Origin: Candidatus Rhodoferax mariagerensis
GTDB lineage: Bacteria > Pseudomonadota > Gammaproteobacteria > Burkholderiales > Burkholderiaceae_C
Assembly (NCBI GenBank): GCA_016719055.1
Contig: JADKAW010000001.1
Location: 1-64,000 of the forward strand
DNA length: 64,000 nt
Direction: 5' to 3'
Shown: positions 60,382 to 64,000 of the stretch, piece by piece
Layout of the letters: each line of letters opens with the position of its first letter
Numbering within the stretch: the first letter of the stretch is position 1
The notes under the pieces: generated by a model
Databases searched by the model: none
What the model was told of the DNA's origin: nothing
What the model saw: the letters and a program-made list of their open reading frames with translations, nothing else
Program-made: the position numbers and the translations under genes

Positions 60382-60609
60382 TCAGCAAAACGGCGATCGG
60401 TTGGACTTGTAGCCATCGGTTTCATCACAGGCTTTGATGTGGCGCAGCAAATTGATGACGCGCACCAGTGAACTTTTGCCGGCACCGCTGCGGCCAATGA
60501 CGCCGAGCACTTCGCCAGCGCGAACCTGCAGGTTCACGTCCTGCAAAGCCTGCACCGGTGCCGGGTGGCCCGGATAGGTCAGGCCGATGCCTTCAAGTTC
60601 AATCACCAT
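60382..60609 (-). pseudogene. Truncated ABC ATPase (MetN-like N-terminus)
   Basis: The first about 57 codons are a MetN-type start: VIELEGIGLTYPGHPAPVQA, LQDVNLQVRAGEVLGVIGRS and the Walker A GAGKSSLVRVINLL. After this the text (RHIKACDETDGYKSNRSPFC) is unrelated and soon stops; Walker B and signature are missing. It follows ssuF by 18 bp. It is the remnant of a methionine or sulfonate-type ATPase cut by rearrangement. Confidence 0.7.
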
Positions 60610-60626
60610 CTGATCCGCCGTTGTGT

Positions 60627-60842
60627 TCAGAGCTTGGCAATCGACACTTCGGTCGACTTGACCAGTGCCACCACCTCGGAGCCCACTTTCAGATCCAGAT
60701 CACGAACCGAGCGGGTGGTAATGACCGAGGTCACGATGCCCCAAGGGGTTTCGACATCGACCTCCGAGACCACATCACCGGTGATGATCTCCTTGACCCT
60801 GCCGCGGAATTGATTGCGAACATTGATGGCTTGAATGGACAT
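60627..60842 (-). CDS. ssuF: Molybdopterin-binding TOBE-domain protein SsuF
   Basis: 71 residues: MSIQAINVRNQFRGRVKEII, TGDVVSEVDVETPWGIVTSV, ITTRSVRDLDLKVGSEVVAL, VKSTEVSIAKL. It matches the small Mop/TOBE protein that ends ssu operons in pseudomonads (ssuF). ATG at 60842 lies after AGGAGAA. Follows ssuB by 41 bp. Confidence 0.85.
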   Translation of the reverse strand: MSIQAINVRNQFRGRVKEIITGDVVSEVDVETPWGIVTSVITTRSVRDLDLKVGSEVVALVKSTEVSIAKL

Positions 60843-60883
60843 GGGGTTCTCCTGATAAGTCCGTTGATAAAAAGAGGTTTTTT

Positions 60884-61720
60884 TCAGACCGCCCAGCGCA
60901 CGCCATGAAACGGCAGCCCGGGCCACACCGCTGTGCCGTCCTCGGGGTGGGTGAACGATTCGCGCGCTGGTATCTCGGGTTTTTGCAGCACCCGGTCCAG
61001 AATGCGTTGCTCCAGCGCGGCAAAAGCGGCGTCGCCTTGTGAGCGCGGGCGCGGCAGGCTGATCAGTTCATCCAGCGCAATGCGCCCGTCCTCGATCAGG
61101 ATCACCCGGTCAGCCAGCGCCACCGCTTCCTGGACATCGTGGGTGACCAGCAAGGCGGTAAAGCCGCTGGCCTGCCACAGGTCTTCAATCAGGCGGTGCA
61201 TCTCGATGCGCGTCAGGGCATCGAGCGCCCCCAGCGGCTCATCGAGCAACAGCAGGCGCGGGTTGTGCACCAGGGCGCGTGCCAGTGACACGCGCTGGCG
61301 CTGGCCGCCCGACAAACGGGCGGGCCAGTCATGGGCGCGGTCTGCCAGGCCCACCTTTTCCAGCACCTGGAGCGCATCGGCGCGCCGCTGGGGTGGCAAA
61401 CCCAGCGCCACGTTGTCGATCACCCGCTTCCAGGGCAACAAGCGCGCGTCCTGAAACATGATGCGGGTGTCATCTGACAGGCCGCTCAGAGCCTTGTCAT
61501 TGATGGTGATCGTGCCCTCAGTGGCGGTTTCCAGTCCGGCCACCAGGCGCAACAGCGTGCTTTTGCCGCAGCCACTGCGCCCGACAATGGCGATGAACTG
61601 GCCACTTTCGACGCGCAGTTCGGTGTGGCGCAGCACCTCGCGCTGGCCAAAGCGCTTGCTTAAACGCGACAGCACCAGCGGCTCGCCACGACGCGGTTCT
61701 GATAAGTGATTAGTCGTCAA
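60884..61720 (-). CDS. ssuB: Aliphatic sulfonate ABC transporter ATPase SsuB
   Basis: 278 residues. Walker A FIAIVGRSGCGKSTLLRLVA, Q-loop TRIMFQDARLLPWKRVIDNV, signature ARLSGGQRQRVSLARALVHN, Walker B LLLLDEPLGALDALTRIEMH, switch His LLVTHDVQEAVALADRVILI. The LLPWKRV text is typical of SsuB/TauB-type ATPases. A dispersed repeat fills the ssuC-ssuB gap. Confidence 0.93.
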   Translation of the reverse strand: MTTNHLSEPRRGEPLVLSRLSKRFGQREVLRHTELRVESGQFIAIVGRSGCGKSTLLRLVAGLETATEGTITINDKALSGLSDDTRIMFQDARLLPWKRVIDNVALGLPPQRRADALQVLEKVGLADRAHDWPARLSGGQRQRVSLARALVHNPRLLLLDEPLGALDALTRIEMHRLIEDLWQASGFTALLVTHDVQEAVALADRVILIEDGRIALDELISLPRPRSQGDAAFAALEQRILDRVLQKPEIPARESFTHPEDGTAVWPGLPFHGVRWAV

Positions 61721-61775
61721 ATTGGCCTCCAGCCCAGATGAATTAAGCGCAAGCAGCTATACATATTGAAGTGAT
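61718..61775 (-). repeat. Dispersed AT-rich repeat between ssuC and ssuB
   Basis: The minus strand reads ATAGCTGCTTGCGCTTAAT then CTGGGCTGGAGGCCAATTTG, close to the family consensus. It fills the 68-bp gap and overlaps the first ssuB codons region. Confidence 0.7.
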
Positions 61776-61788
61776 CGAAAGCGGCAAT

Positions 61789-62679
61789 TCAAGCCGCCTG
61801 GTACCCCGGATGCCAGCGCAGCCAGTGACGCTCCAGCGCCTTGGCAAACACGTCGGCCAGCTTGCCCAGCAGGGCATACAGCAAGATGCCCACCAGCACG
61901 ATGTCGGTCTGCAAGAACTCGCGCGCATTCATCGTCAGATAACCAATGCCAGCCTGCGCCGAAATGGTTTCGGCCACGATCAAAATCACCCACATCAGCC
62001 CGAGCGAAAAGCGCAAGCCCACCAGAATGCTTGACAGCGCACCGGGCAAGATGATCTGGGTGTAGAGCTGCCAGCGGTTGAGCCCATAAGTGCGGCCCAT
62101 TTCGATCAGCCCTGGGTCCACGCCGCGAATGCCGTGAAAGGTGTTGAGATAGATCGGAAAGAAGACCGACACGGCAATCAAAAACAGCTTGGCGCTCTCG
62201 TCAATGCCAAACCACAGGATGACCAGTGGGATCATGGCCAGTGCCGGAATGTTGCGCACCATCTGAATGGTGGAGTCCAACAGTGTCTCGGCAATTCGGG
62301 ATGAGCCGGTCAGCAGGCCCAACACCAATCCCAGGCCACCCCCCACAGCCAGCCCGCTCAGTGCGCGACCGGTGCTCACCTTCACATGCAGCCACAAGTC
62401 ACCGGATTGCGCCAAGGTCCAGGCGGCGATCGCCACGTCCAGTGGCGCTGGCAGCACCCGGCTGGACAGCCAGCCGCGAGACGCACAGAGTTGCCACAGG
62501 GTGATCAGCAGCATTGGAACCAGCCAGGGCACCAGGCGCTGGGCAACGCCACGCAGAAAGCGGGCAATCTGTCCAAAATCAACCGTGAAGTGAGGACTCT
62601 CTGGCAAAAATCCGTAGTCGGGAATCTGATGGTTCTCGATGATCGGGCCATCTTGGTGCAGGTGAGCAGAGGGTGCCAT
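61789..62679 (-). CDS. ssuC: Aliphatic sulfonate ABC transporter permease SsuC
   Basis: 296 residues, about six transmembrane helices after a long N-terminal tail. Family blocks: VLPAPLDVAIAAWTLAQSGD, HVKVSTGRALSGLAVGGGLG, IQMVRNIPALAMIPLVILWF, GLNRWQLYTQIILPGALSSI (the ATPase-coupling loop). ATG at 62679. It overlaps no neighbour and starts 16 bp after the ssuD stop. Confidence 0.92.
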   Translation of the reverse strand: MAPSAHLHQDGPIIENHQIPDYGFLPESPHFTVDFGQIARFLRGVAQRLVPWLVPMLLITLWQLCASRGWLSSRVLPAPLDVAIAAWTLAQSGDLWLHVKVSTGRALSGLAVGGGLGLVLGLLTGSSRIAETLLDSTIQMVRNIPALAMIPLVILWFGIDESAKLFLIAVSVFFPIYLNTFHGIRGVDPGLIEMGRTYGLNRWQLYTQIILPGALSSILVGLRFSLGLMWVILIVAETISAQAGIGYLTMNAREFLQTDIVLVGILLYALLGKLADVFAKALERHWLRWHPGYQAA

Positions 62680-62695
62680 GGTCTTGACTCGTTCT

Positions 62696-63845
62696 TTAGC
62701 TTTGTGAGGCGCGCAAAGGCTGGGGCACATGGGCATTGCCATAGACCTCGCCAAACGGACTGATCAGGTTGGTGCCCTCAATCTTGGCCGGGGCTTGTAC
62801 GCCAATGTGCGGGAACACCAGCTCGGCAAAGCGGTAAGCCTCTTCAAGGTGCGGATAGCCCGAGAGCACAAAGGTCTCGGCCCCGAGCGCCTGGTATTCC
62901 TTAAGCCGGCGCGCAATGGTTTCACCATCACCCACCAGGGCCGTGCCGGCACCACCACGCGCCAGACCCACGCCGGCCCACAAATTGGGGCTGATTTCCA
63001 GATTGGCGCGGCTGCCGCCATGCAGTGCGCCCATGCGGCGCTGGCCTTCGGAGTCCATGCCCGCAAAGGCCTTTTGTGCCTTGGCAATGGTGTCATCATC
63101 GAGGTACTTGATCAGCTCGTCTGCAGCTGACCAAGCCTCTGTCGTTGGTTTCACGCGGGATCACATGCAGGCGCACCCCAAACTTCACCTTGCGGCCCAG
63201 CTTGGCAGCGCGTTGACGCACATCGTCAAATTTCTTCTCAACCTCGGCCGGGGGTTCACCCCAGGTCAGGTACAACTCAACTTCCTCGGCGGCCAGGTCA
63301 TGCGCTGCTTCGGAGGACCCGCCAAAGTACAGCGGCGGGTGCGGGCGCTGAACCGGGGCAAAGAGCTGTTTGGCACCTTTGACCTTGATATGTTTGCCCT
63401 CATTGGTGACCTCTTCACCGGCCAGCAGGCGCTTCCAGACGTGGATGAACTCGCGGGCATGTTCATACCGCTCGTCATGGCTCAGGAAGGTGCCATCGGC
63501 TTCCAGATCACTGGAATCACCGCCGGCCACGATGTTGACCAGCAAACGGCCTTCACTCAGACGGTCGAGTGTGGCGGCCTGGCGCGCCTGCACCGTGGGC
63601 GAGATGGTGCTGGGGCGCAGCGCCACCAGAAATTTGAGGCGGCGTGTCACCGCAATCAGGCTGGACGCCACGATCCACGAGTCTTCACACGAGCGCCCGG
63701 TGGGAATCAGCACACCACCATAACCCAGCTCATCAGCCGCCTGGGCAATTTGCTTGAGGTAATGGTGATCGACCGCGCGAGCACCATGCTGGGTGCCAAG
63801 GTAGCGGCCATCGCCGTGAATGGGGAGAAACCAGAAGATATTCAT
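62696..63845 (-). CDS. ssuD: FMNH2-dependent alkanesulfonate monooxygenase, one-base frameshift
   Basis: Cleaves alkanesulfonates to aldehyde and sulfite. Blocks: MNIFWFLPIHGDGRYLGTQH, YGGVLIPTGRSCEDSWIVAS, LKFLVALRPSTISPTVQARQ, LVNIVAGGDSSDLEADGTFL, LYLTWGEPPAEVEKKFDDVR; then ANLEISPNLWAGVGLARGG and TALVGDGETIARRLKEYQAL. The frame is lost after HVIPRETND: an extra base near 63140 turns DEAWSAADELIKYLDDDTI into out-of-frame text. Removing it gives 383 codons, the normal length. No FMN reductase (ssuE) or binding protein (ssuA) lies within the window; they may be just past its end. Confidence 0.88.
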
Positions 63846-64000
63846 GATGTGCGACTTTCCAGCCAGTGTCTGGCGGTGAGGGAGTTATTGGATAGGGGGT
63901 AGCCGGGCCAGCCGGCTCCAAACCGCTGGCAACGGATTGCCGGGAAGTGATGTCCATCAGTGCAACGGCCGTCGTCACGGTGAGCCACAGAGACTACCGG
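63846..64000. other. Window end upstream of ssuD
   Basis: No feature I can support. A frame on the minus strand (63733-63978) overlaps ssuD and has no family features. Confidence 0.3.

Noticed and set aside
60382..60609. Functional small ABC ATPase
   Set aside because: It stops soon after Walker A; signature and Walker B are missing.
63733..63978. 81-codon frame at the right edge as part of ssuA
   Set aside because: It overlaps ssuD on the same strand and has no binding-protein features.
1..64000. CRISPR array, rRNA genes, prophage or integrase
   Set aside because: None was seen on either strand; only one tRNA (Gln) was found.

Overview
The window comes from a betaproteobacterium of the order Burkholderiales, most likely family Comamonadaceae (Rhodoferax/Polaromonas-like). 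The core gene blocks point there: hrcA/nadK-recN-rapZ, mutY-dynamin-mutM, TPR-lolB-ispE-tRNA-Gln-prs-rplY-pth, and thrS-infC-rpmI-rplT-pheS-pheT-ihfA-merR. This is a judgement from gene order and protein sequence read by eye; no search was run.

Layout. 1-5.3 kb is decayed or badly sequenced: an HDOD protein, a Tat-exported FAD oxidoreductase, a REC-REC-histidine kinase with an internal deletion, a KdpE fragment and an interrupted GntR regulator. 5.2-15.4 kb, all on the minus strand, is a nitrogen-scavenging island for biuret-type ureas: two isochorismatase-like hydrolases (one a close match to biuret hydrolase BiuH, the other a candidate triuret hydrolase), a BMP-type ABC importer (binding protein, two permeases, a split double ATPase), and the full AtzF, AtzG, AtzE, AtzH set that turns 1-carboxybiuret into ammonia and CO2. 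No cyanuric acid hydrolase is present. Two palindromes with the same core lie before atzF and before the importer, and are probably the operators of the GntR regulator. 15.4-18.1 kb has small genes and a membrane spermidine-synthase-like protein. 18.2-41.5 kb is housekeeping. 41.7-44.6 kb has a branched-chain-type binding protein, an Hsp20 and tsaD. 44.7-50.9 kb is a signalling cluster (EAL protein, three response-regulator domains, two kinases) interrupted by a small inverted-repeat element. 51.0-55.2 kb holds four PD-(D/E)XK-fold proteins between imperfect 33-bp direct repeats. 55.2-60.2 kb is a TAXI-TRAP importer with hutF. 60.4-63.9 kb is a sulfonate-use (ssu) cluster with a frameshifted ssuD.

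Non-coding signals. A family of AT-rich repeats of about 50-60 bp (recognisable by a GATAGC block followed about 25 bp later by AAGGGCTRGAGGC) occurs between genes and also inside genes, where it is read in frame (alaX, lolB, nadK and others) or breaks them (the ABC ATPase). thrS is preceded by a Thr-codon-rich leader peptide and a terminator. rpmI has two mutually exclusive hairpins upstream. Several genes, including essential pheT, differ from an intact frame by a single base, often in a homopolymer. The assembly may therefore carry indel errors, so the frameshift calls should be read with that in mind.
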